Source: Deltaproteobacteria bacterium (lineage in GTDB: Bacteria > Desulfobacterota > Desulfobacteria > Desulfobacterales > B30-G6). Taken from it: DNA of 64,000 nt. This document shows, piece after piece, positions 1 through 8,196 of this stretch. The stretch covers positions 62,001 to 126,000 of the forward strand of contig JAJDNW010000061.1 in NCBI GenBank assembly GCA_022340465.1. Reading direction: 5' to 3'. How positions within the stretch are numbered: position 1 is the stretch's first letter; every line of letters begins with the position of its first letter. The notes below the pieces were generated by a model. The model was not told the origin of the DNA, made no database searches, and worked only from the letters and a program-made list of their open reading frames with translations. Both the position numbers and the translations under genes were made by a program.

Positions 1-80
1 TGAATGGCAGCGGCGAACTGAAACACCTGACGCAAAAATGGCTGCAGGACGGGTCGTGGATCTCGCAGCTGCCAGAGTAG
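1..80 (+). CDS. C-terminal end of an ABC-type solute-binding protein (partial)
   Basis: Only the last 25 codons lie in the window; they are read in the frame ending at the TAG at 78-80. The tail reads NGSGELKHLTQKW followed by LQDGSWISQLPE. This resembles the C-terminal helix of family 3 periplasmic binding proteins, which usually end with a G-x-L-x-x-L-x-x-K-W pattern. That family binds amino acids or related small solutes for ABC importers. A strong terminator follows 66 bases later, so this is probably the last gene of its transcript. The assignment rests on this short tail only and is tentative. Confidence 0.45.
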   Translation, partial: NGSGELKHLTQKWLQDGSWISQLPE

Positions 81-146
81 GGGATCGCAACCCGTTTAAA
101 GTACAACATTTCCTGCTGAAAACAGCTCTGCCAGCAGAACCCAAGT

Positions 147-180
147 GAAGGGTGGCATCTTTCGGATGCCACCCTTCTTT
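147..180 (+). terminator. Rho-independent terminator
   Basis: A perfect 13-bp stem (147-159 with 165-177) closes a TTTCG loop and is followed by TTT. The stem is GC-rich (core GGGTGGC). It ends the transcript of the partial binding-protein gene and insulates the polyamine-type transporter promoter just downstream. Confidence 0.85.
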
Positions 181-190
181 GTATGAAAAC

Positions 191-220
191 TTGACAAAGT
201 TTTAACACGACTCTAATAAT
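191..220 (+). promoter_or_regulatory. Predicted sigma-70 promoter of the polyamine-type ABC operon
   Basis: A consensus -35 box TTGACA (191-196) is followed after 18 bases by AATAAT (215-220, five of six matches to TATAAT). It lies just after the terminator and 164 bases upstream of the ATG at 384. The leader from about 227 to 383 shows no riboswitch I can recognise. A strong AGGAGG ribosome binding site sits at 370-375. Confidence 0.6.
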
Positions 221-383
221 TAGATTATATGTAGGTCACTTTCCCTGCACCCATTAAAGCGCCTTCAGTTAAACGTATTGCCGGTGGAACACATAAAGGC
301 ATGCCTTGTGACGCTGTTATACAAGACGGTTGCTTGCCTTTCATTCTGTTCACCATTGACCTCAACCAAAGGAGGATACAGAC

Positions 384-1538
384 ATGAGCAAACCCAACAA
401 CCCCAAAAAAGGCATCAGCCGCCGTGATTTCGTCAAGGGAAGCATGGCTGCGACAGCCGCCATGGCGACCGTCGGACCGTGGGTTATCAGTTCAAAGGCC
501 CTGGCCTCATCCGGAGAACTGAATGTTTTGATGTGGTCCGATTATCTGCCCCCTGACTGGATAGCGGCTTTCACCAAAAAAACCGGTATAAAGCTCAACT
601 ATACCGGCATTGGGTCGAATGAAGAGATCATCAACAAGATGAAGGCCACCAAAGGGGAGGGCATCGACATCTGTTCTCCGACCAATGTGCGCTCCGGACA
701 ATGGGTCGATCTGGAGCTGCTGCAGCCTTGGGATTACAGCCGCATCACCAATATTAAAAATGTTAACCCTTCAATGCTCAAAGTCGGCGACACCGAGTGG
801 AACTTCGGCGGCAAGGGATCCCACTGGCTGCCGCACATCTGGGGAACGGAAGCCATCGGCTGGCGGACGGACCTGTGGTCGCCCCAGGGCGGCATCCCCA
901 GCTATGGAGATGTTTGGTCCGATGAAAACAAGGGCAAAACCATGATCCGCCCCCATTCCGGCATGCTGGGAGCCGGACTCTACATGGAAACCATCGGCGA
1001 GCTGGAACCCGGAAGCATGTGGAAAGCTTACAGTGGTGAAGACGTAATGCGAAAAATCTGGAAAAAGGTGACTGACTGGTGCATCGCCCATAAAAGCCAC
1101 ATCAAGCTGTTCTGGAATGATGCCGACAGCCAGAAAAACGGCTTCATGAATGACGGCGTGGTGGTCGGCCAGACCTGGGACGGCCCCCCGCTGGCGCTGA
1201 AAAGTGCCGGCGAACCGGTTACCTATCAGGCTCCCAAAGAGGGGGCTCTGGCCTGGGTGGACGGCATGGCCCTTTCCAAAGCCGCCAAGAACGTCGACCA
1301 GGCCTACGAATTTGTAAAGTTCTGTTACATGCCGGAACCTGCCGGCAAGGCCATTGACAAGCACGGCTACAACTCCGCCGTCATGGGTGCGGATAAATAT
1401 GCCAGCGCTCAATACAAGAAAAATTTCTCGGAAGCATATCCCGGCGATGCCTTGTCCAACCTGAACCCATGGCCGGCAGAACCGCAGTGGTATGCGGATG
1501 TCAGAACCGAATTCCGCAATAAATTCGTTAACGCTTAA
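384..1538 (+). CDS. Periplasmic spermidine/putrescine-type substrate-binding protein, Tat-exported
   Basis: This 384-residue protein is the extracytoplasmic receptor of a polyamine-type ABC importer (PotD/PotF, SBP_bac_8 family). The N-terminus has a twin-arginine motif, SRRDFVKG, followed by an alanine-rich hydrophobic stretch and an AxA-like site (SKALAS, about residues 37-42), so export by the Tat pathway is predicted. The mature start, GELNVLMWSDYLP, is typical of PotD-like proteins, as is the conserved TWDGPP region near residue 265. The start is fixed by AGGAGG nine bases upstream. The gene heads a cluster with an ATPase and two permeases, separated from them by a strong terminator. The ligand could be a polyamine, a modified amino acid or a related cation; sequence alone does not decide. 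Confidence 0.85.
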   Translation: MSKPNNPKKGISRRDFVKGSMAATAAMATVGPWVISSKALASSGELNVLMWSDYLPPDWIAAFTKKTGIKLNYTGIGSNEEIINKMKATKGEGIDICSPTNVRSGQWVDLELLQPWDYSRITNIKNVNPSMLKVGDTEWNFGGKGSHWLPHIWGTEAIGWRTDLWSPQGGIPSYGDVWSDENKGKTMIRPHSGMLGAGLYMETIGELEPGSMWKAYSGEDVMRKIWKKVTDWCIAHKSHIKLFWNDADSQKNGFMNDGVVVGQTWDGPPLALKSAGEPVTYQAPKEGALAWVDGMALSKAAKNVDQAYEFVKFCYMPEPAGKAIDKHGYNSAVMGADKYASAQYKKNFSEAYPGDALSNLNPWPAEPQWYADVRTEFRNKFVNA

Positions 1539-1547
1539 CCTGGACCC

Positions 1548-1584
1548 CAAGAGAGGTTTCCACCGGAAACCTCTCTTGTTTTTT
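1548..1584 (+). terminator. Strong intergenic terminator between binding-protein and ATPase genes
   Basis: A perfect 14-bp inverted repeat (1548-1561 with 1565-1578) has a 3-base loop, ACC, and is followed by six Ts. It lies only ten bases after the receptor stop codon and inside the operon. It probably makes most transcripts end after the receptor gene, giving excess binding protein over membrane subunits. Confidence 0.85.
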
Positions 1585-1598
1585 CCGAAGGAAAAGAA

Positions 1599-2702
1599 AT
1601 GAGCGCCGATGTCAAGTTCGATAACATCTGGGTAAAATTCGGCAGTTTCGTTGCCGCCCGGAAAGTCAATCTACACATTCAACAGGGAGAGTTTTTCACC
1701 ATATTGGGCCCTTCCGGATGTGGTAAAACAACCCTTTTACGCTGTGTATCGGGATTTCAGACCCCTTCTGAAGGCCGTATCTACATTGGAGGCAAGGATA
1801 TGGCTGGCATCGGTCCCAACAAAAGGCCCACCGCCTTGATCTTTCAGAACCTCGCTCTCTTTCCCCTGATGAGCGTCAGAGACAACATCACCTTTGCCCT
1901 TGAGGTAAGAGGCGTCAGCAAGGCCAAGCGGCTTAAAAAGGGTGAAGAGCTGCTGGATCTCATTGCCCTCCCCGATGAAGGCGACAAATTCGTCAACGAA
2001 CTTTCGGGCGGCCAAATGCAACGGGTGGCCATTGCCAGGGCCATGGCGGCGGAACCGGACGTGCTTCTGCTCGACGAACCGTTGTCGGCACTGGATTTAC
2101 GGCTGCGGCAACACATGCGGACCGAACTGCGGACCATCCAGCAGCGGGTTGGTATTACCTTTATCTACATTACCCACGACCAGGGCGAGGCTTTGACCAT
2201 GTCCGATCACGTAGCCGTGATGCGCGAGGGCTGCATCGACCAGATCGGAGAGGGCACCACCATTTACGACCATCCCGAATCCGCTTTCGTGGCCAGTTTC
2301 GTGGGCGAAAACAACATGTTTCACGGAAAGGTCAGCCGGGTGGAAAAGGGCTATAGTTGGGTCGACACCCCCCACGGGTGCTTTCGCGCCAAAAGCGCTG
2401 CAACGAAAAAAGGTACGCTTTCAGTGGGGGATAGCGCCTACGTGTTCATCCGGCCGGAATCCCTGAAATTTGCCGCCAACGGCGATCATGAAAACCGTGT
2501 CACGGCCGGCGTCACCCAGGCCGAATTCGAAGGCAACTTCTGGCAGGTCTATTTTACCTTGCCCGGCACGGAAGAAACCATCAAGCTTTCCATGGTCAAC
2601 GACGGTCACGCCGTCGACAAAAAAATCGGAACCCAGATCGACCTGGGATTCGATCCTGAACTGGCTATTGCGCTTCCCGAAGGACCCTTGGCTTCCGAAT
2701 AG
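1599..2702 (+). CDS. potA: ABC transporter ATP-binding protein, PotA-like
   Basis: This 367-residue protein is the ATPase that powers the polyamine-type importer at the inner face of the membrane. Visible motifs are Walker A GPSGCGKTT (about residues 38-46), Q-loop FQNLALFP, signature LSGGQMQRVAIARA, Walker B VLLLDEP with the D-loop SALD, and the switch histidine in YITHDQGEA. A C-terminal TOBE-like domain (about 280-360) is typical of PotA and MalK-type ATPases. The ATG at 1599 is preceded by AAGGA. It follows the receptor gene across a terminator and precedes two permease genes, matching a potDABC-like order. The family assignment is firm; the substrate is inferred from the receptor. Confidence 0.9.
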   Translation: MSADVKFDNIWVKFGSFVAARKVNLHIQQGEFFTILGPSGCGKTTLLRCVSGFQTPSEGRIYIGGKDMAGIGPNKRPTALIFQNLALFPLMSVRDNITFALEVRGVSKAKRLKKGEELLDLIALPDEGDKFVNELSGGQMQRVAIARAMAAEPDVLLLDEPLSALDLRLRQHMRTELRTIQQRVGITFIYITHDQGEALTMSDHVAVMREGCIDQIGEGTTIYDHPESAFVASFVGENNMFHGKVSRVEKGYSWVDTPHGCFRAKSAATKKGTLSVGDSAYVFIRPESLKFAANGDHENRVTAGVTQAEFEGNFWQVYFTLPGTEETIKLSMVNDGHAVDKKIGTQIDLGFDPELAIALPEGPLASE

Positions 2703-2785
2703 CGTCAAATACCTGTTCGTTACGGAAGACGCCTTTATACTGCCGACCGGCCTACTGGAAACAACTGATTCGAGGGTTTTTTCGA

Positions 2786-3706
2786 ATGACATACTGGAAA
2801 CAATTCTTTCAAAAAAACGGTAAAATCCTGAGTGCCTATATTCTGATTGCCTGTTTCTTCTGGATGGTGGTCATGATCATCCTGCCACAAATTTTCATGA
2901 TCGACTTCTCCTTTAGGACCAACGTGCCCCCGCCCAAATGGGGCACCGCGGAACACGCTTACACCCTGGAACACTACAAATACATGGTCTATGGCAGCGC
3001 CAAGGCCCAACAATCCTACAATGTGGTGGACCTGTCTGTTTTTTTTCGCACTATCTGGGCCGCCATCCTGGTAACGGTCATCGATCTGTCGCTCTGTTAT
3101 CCGGTGGCCTATTACATTGCCCATGTCGCCAGGGGCGGGTGGGCACGGTTGATGGCCATCGCTCTGATCGTACCTTTCTGGATCAACGAGATCCTGCGCG
3201 CCTTTGCCTTCAAGATCATGTTCGGGTCTACCGGTGTGATCAACAACTTTCTTCTCTGGACCGGCATCCTCACCCAGCCCTATGATTTCATTCGCAACAA
3301 CTGGGCCCTGTGGGCAGGATTGAGCTATGCCTTTATACTGCTGATGATCTTCCCCATCTACAATGCCGTGGAAACACTGGACACAAACCAGATTGAAGCC
3401 GCCCGGGATCTGGGATCCCCATGGTGGCGCATTCACTGGCGGGTGGTGATCCCCCATGCCAAACCGGGTATCAGTTCGGGCTGTACCATGGTCTTCATGC
3501 TCACCGCCGGCACGCTGGCAGCCCCTCAGATTCTGGGAGGACCCAGCAGCCTGTGGTTTACCCAGATCATTTATCAAGCCTTCAACCAGGCCGGCAACTG
3601 GGCCAGGGGATCTGCCTATGCCCTCGTTCTACTGATCACCTGTATCTTGTTTGTCTTGTTGGTGATGAAGATATTCAAGGTCAAACTGGGAGAGATCGCA
3701 CGTTGA
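2786..3706 (+). CDS. potB: ABC transporter permease, PotB/PotH-like
   Basis: This 306-residue inner-membrane protein has about six hydrophobic segments. It carries the binding-protein-dependent transport signature near residues 205-225 (IEAARDLGSPWWRIHWRVVIP), the EAA loop that docks on the ATPase. An N-terminal segment (FFWMVVMIILPQIFMIDFSF) and the region FRTIWAAILVTVIDLSLCYPVAYYIA are characteristic of the PotB/PotH family. It follows the ATPase gene by 83 bases, and its TGA overlaps the TTG start of the next permease, suggesting translational coupling. Confidence 0.88.
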   Translation: MTYWKQFFQKNGKILSAYILIACFFWMVVMIILPQIFMIDFSFRTNVPPPKWGTAEHAYTLEHYKYMVYGSAKAQQSYNVVDLSVFFRTIWAAILVTVIDLSLCYPVAYYIAHVARGGWARLMAIALIVPFWINEILRAFAFKIMFGSTGVINNFLLWTGILTQPYDFIRNNWALWAGLSYAFILLMIFPIYNAVETLDTNQIEAARDLGSPWWRIHWRVVIPHAKPGISSGCTMVFMLTAGTLAAPQILGGPSSLWFTQIIYQAFNQAGNWARGSAYALVLLITCILFVLLVMKIFKVKLGEIAR

Positions 3707-4887
3707 AATCCTACCACATCAGCCGCTTTTTCACGGTCTTTTTCGTGCTCGGCTTTTTTGCATTTTTGTTCGGACCGCTGATTCTGATGAGCCTGACGGC
3801 CTTTAACTCCTCGTCTTTTCCCAGGGTAACGCCCTGGGAATGTTTTTCCGTGGAATGGTTCTCGGTATTGTCACAGGACACACGGCTTTTGGAAGGCCTG
3901 CGCAACAGCTTTTTTATCGGCATCGGCGTTGTCTGTCTGTCAGTACCGCTCGGGTTGGCCGGCGCTCTGATGCTGACCCAGGTTCGCGAGCGGATCCGGC
4001 CCTGGTATTACACCATCGTCATTTCGCCCATCCTGGTGCCCGGTGTCGTTTTGGGCATCTCCACACTGCTGTTCTGGGACAGGATTGGCACCATGTTCGG
4101 CATGAGTCGGGAATCCTTGTTCTATAATGGCATTTTTCTGACCATCATCGGCCAATCCACATTCATTTCCGCCTACACCATGCTGCTTTTCATTGCCCGC
4201 CTGCAGCGATTCGACCCGGGCCTGGAAGAGGCGGCCATGGATCTCGGGGCCACATCGGTCCAGGCCTTTATCAAAATTCTGCTGCCTTTTCTCAAGCCCA
4301 CCATCGCCTCGGCAGCGGTGCTGGCTTTCCTGGCATCCTTTGAAAACTACAACACCACCGTCTTCACCATCATCTCGGAAAGCACCCTGACCACGGTACT
4401 GGCCAGCAAGGTGCGCTACGGGATCAACCCGTCCATAAGCGCTTTGGCGGTGATCATCGTCGGGCTGACCCTGTTCGGGGCGTCCATCTTCGAAGTGCTT
4501 AAACGACGCGAGCAGGCCGCTGAAAAGGAAAAACAGCTCGTGGCCAAAGGGCGTATTGAAAAAAGCACCAAAAAGCGCTTCATGGGATGGATATTGGACC
4601 CCGCCCTCATCCTGATCTTCCTGATCACGATCGCAGGCGTCGGCACCGTCTACCTGGCGGGAACCCTGGGGGTGGATCAGTGCAAGGCCCTGGTACACGA
4701 AGAAAAACAGAAAATTATACGGGAAAAGGTCAGACGGCAGCAAATGAAGGCCATGTTCAAGAGCGCGGTGCCCGGCAAGGATCGGCCGGCAACCCGGACA
4801 CCCGAAAAAAAGGTCCGGGCCAAAGGCACGGCTCAGTTTAAAAGCGTGTTTGACGCTCAAAACCTAAAAAGTGCCGGCACGGAATAG
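3703..4887 (+). CDS. potC: ABC transporter permease, PotC/PotI-like, with extra C-terminal membrane segment and basic tail
   Basis: I place the start at the TTG at 3703, which overlaps the TGA of the upstream permease (TTGA) and has GGGAGA about nine bases upstream. An upstream extension in the same frame lies inside the previous gene and is not coding. The first 270 residues match PotC-type permeases, with the EAA loop LEEAAMDLGATSVQAFIKILLP. Unlike usual PotC proteins the chain continues to 394 residues. The added part has a hydrophobic segment (ALILIFLITIAGVGTVYLAG) and then about 75 charged, lysine/arginine-rich residues with no recognised domain. The permease assignment is firm and the role of the tail is unknown. 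Confidence 0.85.
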   Translation: MKSYHISRFFTVFFVLGFFAFLFGPLILMSLTAFNSSSFPRVTPWECFSVEWFSVLSQDTRLLEGLRNSFFIGIGVVCLSVPLGLAGALMLTQVRERIRPWYYTIVISPILVPGVVLGISTLLFWDRIGTMFGMSRESLFYNGIFLTIIGQSTFISAYTMLLFIARLQRFDPGLEEAAMDLGATSVQAFIKILLPFLKPTIASAAVLAFLASFENYNTTVFTIISESTLTTVLASKVRYGINPSISALAVIIVGLTLFGASIFEVLKRREQAAEKEKQLVAKGRIEKSTKKRFMGWILDPALILIFLITIAGVGTVYLAGTLGVDQCKALVHEEKQKIIREKVRRQQMKAMFKSAVPGKDRPATRTPEKKVRAKGTAQFKSVFDAQNLKSAGTE

Positions 4888-4892
4888 TTCGA

Positions 4893-6128
4893 TTGGGCCA
4901 TTCATTTAATCGCAACCGTTCATTCCAGGACGAATTCCACCATCCCGCCCGGTACGGATGGATCGTTATCGCCGCCTGCACCATCCTCATGATGGCCGGT
5001 CTCGGCATCTACTATTCCTTCAGCGTATTCTTCAGTTCACTGCAGGCTGAATTCGGATGGACGAGGGCTCAGACCGCCAGCGTCTTCTCGCTGTACCTGG
5101 TGTTTTCAGGCATCTTCTCCATCGCCGCCGGAAGGGCGCTCGACAGGTTGGGCCCCAGGGTTGTCGTTGTCGTCATGGGCCTTGCCACAGGGTTGAGCCT
5201 GGTACTGATGTCCGGCATACATACCGCCTTCGAGCTTTACATCTACTACAGCGTGCTCCTGTCACTGGGAACCGGCCCCGTGTATATTATCGCCATGGGC
5301 ACGGCATCCCAATGGTTCGTCAGGAAAAGAGGCACGGCCGTCGGCATCGTCGGCGCCGGGTCCGCACTGGGAACGGTCATTCTGTCGCCTATCGGCGCCT
5401 GGCTGATCACGGCTTACAGCTGGCGTCAAGCCTACCTGGTTATCGGTCTTCTTGCCGTTGCCGTCATGCTTCCCGCGGGACTGCTGCTGAAAAAGCCGCC
5501 CTTTGCCCCGGACCGCGTATCCGCAGCCGGCCTTTCAGGAGAATCCGCCCCCCGCACGGCACCGTTTTCAACCATGAAAATCACGGGCGCAACCAGTTTT
5601 CAGATCTTTTTCATCATCTGGTTCTGCTATTCCTTTTGCCTGCACCTGGTCATGGGGCACCTTGTCCCCAAAGCGGAGGATCTGGGTATGGACCGTATCA
5701 GCGCCGCCGCAACCATGAGCGTTCTGACCGCCACCGTAATACCGTGCCGTCTTTTCTCCGGCATCATCGCCGACAGGATCGACAGGAAAACATTTTTCGT
5801 CATCATGGCGCTGCTGCACATTCTGGTCATGGCATGGGCGACCTTTGCATGCCGCCCCTGGATGGTTTTCGTGTTTGCCGGCCTCTACGGTTTTGTCTAC
5901 GGCGCCATCGATCCGCCTGTCATTGCTCTGGTCGGCGATGCCTTCGGCGCAGCGAATATCGGTTCCATCATGGGTCTTTTAATGGTGGCGTGGGGCCTGG
6001 GATCGGCAATCGGACCTTATTTCGGCGGTTTGGTCTTCGATCTCACAGGCAGCTACTCCCCGGCTTTCATCGTCGGCGGCCTGTCCATGGGCCTGGCAGC
6101 TCTTTACGGCTGTCGGCTGAAATTATGA
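4893..6128 (+). CDS. Major facilitator superfamily transporter
   Basis: This 411-residue protein has about twelve hydrophobic segments and MFS signatures. These include the loop 2-3 motif GRALDRLGPRVVV and the second-half equivalent DRIDRKTF. It resembles the oxalate/formate antiporter-like or monocarboxylate-transporter-like families (YYSFSVFFSSLQAEFGWTRAQTASVFSLYL). The predicted start is the TTG at 4893, six bases after the potC stop; no ideal ribosome binding site is seen, and a later start is possible. It is likely co-transcribed with the ABC importer. The substrate cannot be read from sequence, but an organic anion is the usual guess for this group. Confidence 0.75.
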   Translation: MGHSFNRNRSFQDEFHHPARYGWIVIAACTILMMAGLGIYYSFSVFFSSLQAEFGWTRAQTASVFSLYLVFSGIFSIAAGRALDRLGPRVVVVVMGLATGLSLVLMSGIHTAFELYIYYSVLLSLGTGPVYIIAMGTASQWFVRKRGTAVGIVGAGSALGTVILSPIGAWLITAYSWRQAYLVIGLLAVAVMLPAGLLLKKPPFAPDRVSAAGLSGESAPRTAPFSTMKITGATSFQIFFIIWFCYSFCLHLVMGHLVPKAEDLGMDRISAAATMSVLTATVIPCRLFSGIIADRIDRKTFFVIMALLHILVMAWATFACRPWMVFVFAGLYGFVYGAIDPPVIALVGDAFGAANIGSIMGLLMVAWGLGSAIGPYFGGLVFDLTGSYSPAFIVGGLSMGLAALYGCRLKL

Positions 6129-6183
6129 CGTTCCTATTTATTGCTTGTCATTGTAAGCTGTTCATGTTTTTTTCAGCCTTCAC

Positions 6184-7371
6184 ATGCATACGACACCCGA
6201 CAAAAGCACATCGCAAGCATCCGAAAAGGTCGTGGTAACCGCCACCGCCCTGGTAACCGCTCTGGGCGACGACATTGAAACCGTGTGGCAGCGCCTTTTG
6301 AACCGGGAAAGCGCCATCCGGCTCATCGCGCGTTTTGACGTGGACCGGGAATGTTATGCGGCCAAGGTGGCTGCGCTGATTCAAGACCTGAAACGTCGGG
6401 GCGATCGCTCGCTTCTAATCCCCCTGCTGGACCGCCTCATCGATACGTTGGGAACGGTTCCGGCCGATGCCGCCCTGATTGCCGCCACCATCAAATCGGG
6501 CATCGACAATCTGGAATCGATCTGCCGCGGCGACCGGGCCGCTTTTGAAGATATATTGTTGAGCGCCCTTGGCAGGCAAATCGATCAATCGGCGGGACCG
6601 ATGAGGGCCAATTCCGGCGGGCCGGCGGGCAAACCGGTATGCATCAGCGCCTCCTGCGCCTCTTCGGCCATTGCCGTAGCCCAGGGCGCCGCCATGATCA
6701 CAAGCGGGCTGGCAGATGCCGTGCTGATTTGCTGTGCAGACATTGTCACCGAATATGTTTTTTCGGGCTTTTCCTGTCTGAAAGCGCTCTCGCCGTCACC
6801 CTGCCAACCGTTCGACCGCGACCGGCGGGGTCTTTCGCTAGGGGAAGGGGCCGCCGCCCTTTTGCTGATGTCTGACCGCAGAGCGAAAAAGGAAGGGCGC
6901 AACATCCTGGGAACCATCCGCGGATGGGGTGTCAGCAACGATGCCGCCCACATCACGGCACCTGCCCGCGGCGGGAAGGGGCTGATTCAGGCCGTCGATG
7001 ACGCGCTCAATGCAGCCCGTATCCCCACCGGAGAAATTGCCGCTATCTGTGCCCATGGCACCGGCACCGTTTACAACGACCGCATGGAGCTGGACGCCTT
7101 CGGCCATGTTTTCGGCCGGCGCAAACTGCCGGTTTTTTCAGTGAAGGGCTCCCTCGGGCATATGCTGGGTGCTGCAGGGGGGGTAGAGATCATCCTGAGC
7201 CTCAAAGCGCTGGCAGCCGGCACGGTACCCCCGACCGTCGGGTTCCAAAACCCCGACATCGGCGCCGCGGGGCGGGTCAGCGCCGATGCACAATCGATTG
7301 CAGCCGGTTGCCTGTTAACCACCAATTCGGGCTTCGGCGGCGTGAATGCCGCCGTTGTGGTCGGCCGTTAG
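6184..7371 (+). CDS. Beta-ketoacyl-ACP synthase, FabF-like (APE-type cluster)
   Basis: This 395-residue condensing enzyme has the complete KAS I/II triad: the nucleophile cysteine in SASCASS (about residue 158), a histidine in AHGTGT (about 290) and a second histidine in KGSLGHMLGAAG (about 325). It would extend an acyl chain on an acyl carrier protein using malonyl-ACP. It is followed twelve bases later by a shorter KS-like protein with no active cysteine, the usual layout of a KS and chain-length-factor pair in aryl-polyene and type II polyketide systems. The ATG at 6184 lies 56 bases after the MFS gene, so co-transcription with it is possible. Confidence 0.82.
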   Translation: MHTTPDKSTSQASEKVVVTATALVTALGDDIETVWQRLLNRESAIRLIARFDVDRECYAAKVAALIQDLKRRGDRSLLIPLLDRLIDTLGTVPADAALIAATIKSGIDNLESICRGDRAAFEDILLSALGRQIDQSAGPMRANSGGPAGKPVCISASCASSAIAVAQGAAMITSGLADAVLICCADIVTEYVFSGFSCLKALSPSPCQPFDRDRRGLSLGEGAAALLLMSDRRAKKEGRNILGTIRGWGVSNDAAHITAPARGGKGLIQAVDDALNAARIPTGEIAAICAHGTGTVYNDRMELDAFGHVFGRRKLPVFSVKGSLGHMLGAAGGVEIILSLKALAAGTVPPTVGFQNPDIGAAGRVSADAQSIAAGCLLTTNSGFGGVNAAVVVGR

Positions 7372-7382
7372 GGGATGCTTCT

Positions 7383-8114
7383 ATGAAATCGATACGGGCG
7401 GACATAACCGGTATCGGCTGGGTAACCACAGCCGGTGCGGGACGCGGCAGAGTGCAACGGGAATTCGGCATGCCGCGCGGCACATTGCCGGATATCCGGC
7501 CGGAACTGGTTTTTGACAGACCCTATCCCAACCTGAGGCGCATGGACGCCTATTCCCGTTTGGGCCTCACCGCGATCGGCCTGGCATTGAAGGACGCCGG
7601 CCTCGACGCCTGGTCCGAAAAACGCACCATCGGCATCGTTTCCGCTACCGTTCACGGTTGTCTCGGCGCCGACATAAATTATTACGAAACCGTCATTCCC
7701 GATCGAGGCGCCCACGCCAGCCCAGCCGTTTTCTCCTACACATCCGCCAACAGCTTTTTAGGGGAAGCCGCTATCCATTTCGGCCTGACCGGCGTCAATT
7801 TCGTGCTTTCCGAAGAGATCCGCACCGGCCTGTCCGGTATATCCTCGGCCCTATTGCACCTGGCCGGAGGGAACACGACCGGCATCCTGGGCGGTTTTTG
7901 CGACATCGGTTGTCCCGACCTTTTCAAGCAAAGGGATACGGTTTCACCCGCAGCCGTCTTTTGCATGCTGCAAAACGGCGGAGACAACCCGCGGCCGTCT
8001 TTGGGTTCCCTGACCCTGTCTTCAGAAGGCGACCTGCTCTTGAACGACAGCCCTGTCGACGATCTGTCCCTGCTGGTCAGGCAATGCCTGGCTGCCAACA
8101 CCCTGTTTGATTAA
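7383..8114 (+). CDS. Truncated beta-ketoacyl synthase-like protein without catalytic cysteine (chain-length-factor-like)
   Basis: The ATG at 7383 gives 243 residues; reading farther upstream in this frame would run into the previous gene. The N-terminal half matches the Ketoacyl-synt_2-type KS-like domain (ITGIGWVTTAGAG, then SRLGLTAIGLALKDAG). The expected nucleophile position reads VLSEEIRTG rather than an AxxC motif, and the C-terminal KS half is missing. It is therefore unlikely to condense substrates by itself. By analogy with ApeC-like proteins it may form a heterodimer with the ketosynthase encoded immediately upstream. The family is inferred from pattern recognition and not from a search. 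Confidence 0.68.
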   Translation: MKSIRADITGIGWVTTAGAGRGRVQREFGMPRGTLPDIRPELVFDRPYPNLRRMDAYSRLGLTAIGLALKDAGLDAWSEKRTIGIVSATVHGCLGADINYYETVIPDRGAHASPAVFSYTSANSFLGEAAIHFGLTGVNFVLSEEIRTGLSGISSALLHLAGGNTTGILGGFCDIGCPDLFKQRDTVSPAAVFCMLQNGGDNPRPSLGSLTLSSEGDLLLNDSPVDDLSLLVRQCLAANTLFD

Positions 8115-8150
8115 GAATCTGGCAACCTTCATCATCAATCCGGCGGGCAC

Positions 8151-8175
8151 AAAAAAGGCATCCTTTTGATATGCC
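8151..8175 (-). terminator. Candidate terminator downstream of the deacetylase gene
   Basis: On the minus strand a short GGCAT/ATGCC hairpin (8157-8161 with 8171-8175) is followed by six Ts (8151-8156). It lies 22 bases after the stop of the minus-strand deacetylase gene and between convergent genes. Confidence 0.5.
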
Positions 8176-8196
8176 GCCTTGCCACCTTTAGGTTGA

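Noticed and set aside
221-383. Riboswitch in the leader of the polyamine-type ABC operon
   Set aside because: The leader has no structure matching a riboswitch class I know; only the promoter and ribosome binding site are supported.
5057-6238. 393-codon plus-strand frame overlapping the MFS transporter
   Set aside because: Arginine-rich, low-complexity product in the +1 frame of a membrane protein gene; no family recognised.
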